In this document: piece after piece, positions 62,413-64,000 of the stretch
Layout of the letters: each line of letters begins with the position of its first letter
How positions within the stretch are numbered: the first letter of the stretch is position 1
Assembly (NCBI RefSeq): GCF_019703515.2
Contig: NC_059368.1
Coordinates: 32,561,391-32,625,390, forward strand
Origin: Myxocyprinus asiaticus
Lineage: Eukaryota; Chordata; Actinopteri; Cypriniformes; Catostomidae
Reading direction: 5' to 3'
Length of the DNA stretch: 64,000 nucleotides
Translations under genes and position numbers: made by a program
The notes under the pieces: model-generated
Seen by the model: the letters and a program-made list of their open reading frames with translations, nothing else
What the model was told of the DNA's origin: nothing
The model's database searches: none

Positions 62413-63094
62413 ATGAGATCCCAAGATTTTCCATTCTGCATTATCTCACATTTAGGTGTGTTATTTCTGTGCCACTAGAATTGGCAAATGTGACTGCAAA
62501 AAATTTGACTGTTTTAAAAGAAGTTTTCCAAGCACAGCCCCTGTCTTCCAACGTCACGCAATTGGTTGAGTCAATGTAGCTCTATCAGGCTGGTGGGCAT
62601 ACATGAACAAACAGAGAAACATTTTGGAAGGGCCAGAGAGCCACAATAATTACACCTTTCTGTGAAATCATCTTACGAATGGCATGCTTATAGTTGTCTT
62701 TCAATATTAAACTGGGATAGGAGAAAGTATTTATATATAGAAAAAATTACAAGCTGTCACAATAGCAAATTCTGGAGAAGCCTAAGACTGTTACTTTATT
62801 TTACCTTCATTTTCTCCACAGTAAGCTCAGCCCTTTTCTGAACCCAGTGACTCAACTTCAAAGCTTTGAAGGGAAAGACTGATGTAGCTCACTCTCTGTG
62901 GATGAAAGGTGTTTCATTTTGTTCTGCAGAGTGACATAAGTTGAATTATTTTGACTATAACTTTTCATCTGTATACATGTAAGAATGTTACAGTTGTCAG
63001 TTTAACGTGTTAATTAAGCACAATTTATTATATATAAAAGATATGTTAAAAAAAAACACACACACACAATTAATAATGCCCCCTTACCTGTACA
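62413..63094. other. Intergenic, no gene recognised
   Basis: No gene. A short CA run lies at 63057-63068. Confidence 0.4.
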
Positions 63095-63800
63095 TACACT
63101 GGTGGCAAAAAATTTGGAATAACGTACAGATTTTGCTGTTTCGGAAGGAAACTGGTACTTTAATTCACCAAAGTCACATTTAACTGATCACAAAGTATAG
63201 TCAGGACATTACTGATGTAAAAAACAGCACCATCACTATTTGAAAAAAGTCATTTTTGATCATATCTAGACCGGCCCCATTTCCAGCAGCCATCACTCCA
63301 ACACTTTATCCTTGAGTAATCATGCTAAATTGCTAATTTGGTACTAGAAAATCACTTGCCATTATATCAAACACTGCTGAAAGCTATTTGGTTCATTAAA
63401 TGAAGCTTAACATTGTCTTTGTGTTTGATTTTGAGTTGTCACACTATACAATAGACTGACATGTCTTAAGGTCAATATTAGGTCAAAAATGGCAAAAAAA
63501 GAAACAGCTTTCTCTAGAAACTCGCCAGTCAATCATTGCTTTAAGGAATGAAGGCTATACAATGCTTGAAATTGCCAAAACTGAAGATTTCATACAAAGG
63601 TGTCATACACTCTGAAGATTTCATACACTCTGTCAAGCTTAAGGTACCACCTTCGTGTTTTTTGCAAGTCAGAAGGGAGCAGTCAGGGCAGCCTAAGCTA
63701 TACAGGCAACAAACCACACTCACCGAGAGCAAGTGGCACAAAATGGGTATGCAGCCATTCACTCTGGAAATGTTCTTGCACTCAAAAACAGCTTGACAGA
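63095..63800 (+). mobile_element. Truncated Tc1 element, same family as 22861-24082
   Basis: The terminus (ACTGGTGGCAAAAAATTTGG) and the following 350 bp match, inverted, the right end of the 23-kb copy. The N-terminal transposase start (ATG at 63489) has one extra A in its A-run, which shifts the frame before the helix-turn-helix. After the AATGCTTGAAATTGCC segment the sequence changes to a short local duplication (GAAGATTTCATACA at 63583 and 63616) and unrelated sequence. Confidence 0.65.
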
Positions 63801-63816
63801 GTGTAAACGCATCCTA

Positions 63817-64000
63817 TAGATCTTATTCACGGTAGAGCCATCTTTGTTTTTTAATGGGAATGATAACGAGGCTGTGAGGGACAGACTAACGATCCCTTCA
63901 ATGGCACTAATGGTATAAAGCTGTAAAAAGCTCCTTGATCACATTTGATTTTCCACATCTCATGTTGTCTGGAGTTTTTTAAAAACAACAAAGTTTAACC
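63817..64000. mobile_element. Palindromic MITE, second copy, cut by window end
   Basis: ATAGATCTTATTCACGGTAG, then TGATAACGAGGCTGTGAGGG and CACATTTGATTTTCCACA parallel 54412-54600. The right arm would lie beyond the window. Confidence 0.65.

Overview
This is vertebrate DNA from a teleost fish, most likely a cyprinid or close relative. The evidence is one recognisable spliced gene (tmem30a) written in short exons with long introns, no bacterial-style gene packing, and a dense load of fish-type transposons: Tc1/mariner, hAT-like, DIRS and sushi-type LTR elements, tRNA-derived SINEs, Rex/CR1-like LINE tails and many microsatellites. The species cannot be named from the sequence alone.

Layout. 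1-13.9 kb: no host gene seen; an LTR retrotransposon carrying only a gag-like gene full of coding minisatellites sits at 1455-4135. 13.9-18.4 kb: a piggyBac-like remnant, then a large fold-back structure with a SINE and a solo LTR nested in it. 18.4-24.1 kb: gene-free, with Tc1 fragments. 24.4-26.5 kb: a miniature DIRS retroelement with inverted termini and an internal complementary region. 26.5-34 kb: hAT-like elements and MITEs. 34.4-36.0 kb: a nearly complete Tc1 element. 37.7-49.6 kb: tmem30a (CDC50A, beta subunit of P4-ATPase lipid flippases) on the + strand. Six of the expected seven exons are visible, and the introns are filled with nested DNA transposons. 49.7-55.9 kb: MITEs, LINE tails and a palindromic element. 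55.98-61.32 kb: a sushi-group (chromovirus, Ty3/Gypsy) LTR retrotransposon on the - strand with 5-bp target duplications but a broken gag-pol. 61.5-64 kb: a hairpin Tc1 derivative, a SINE, a Tc1 fragment and a palindromic element running off the end.

Points of most interest. Both LTR elements have a short primer-binding site that is exactly complementary to the predicted 5' end of their own transcript, placed about 31 nt after a TATA-like box, which fits Tf1-type self-priming. The DIRS derivative keeps an internal segment that matches its own two outer ends joined together. The tmem30a copy lacks a recognisable exon 5, has a frame-breaking deletion in the last membrane segment, and has a probable U12-type last intron with an unusual 3' end. 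No CRISPR array, operon, rRNA or convincing stand-alone tRNA gene was seen. All boundaries come from reading the sequence by eye; no alignment or database search was run.
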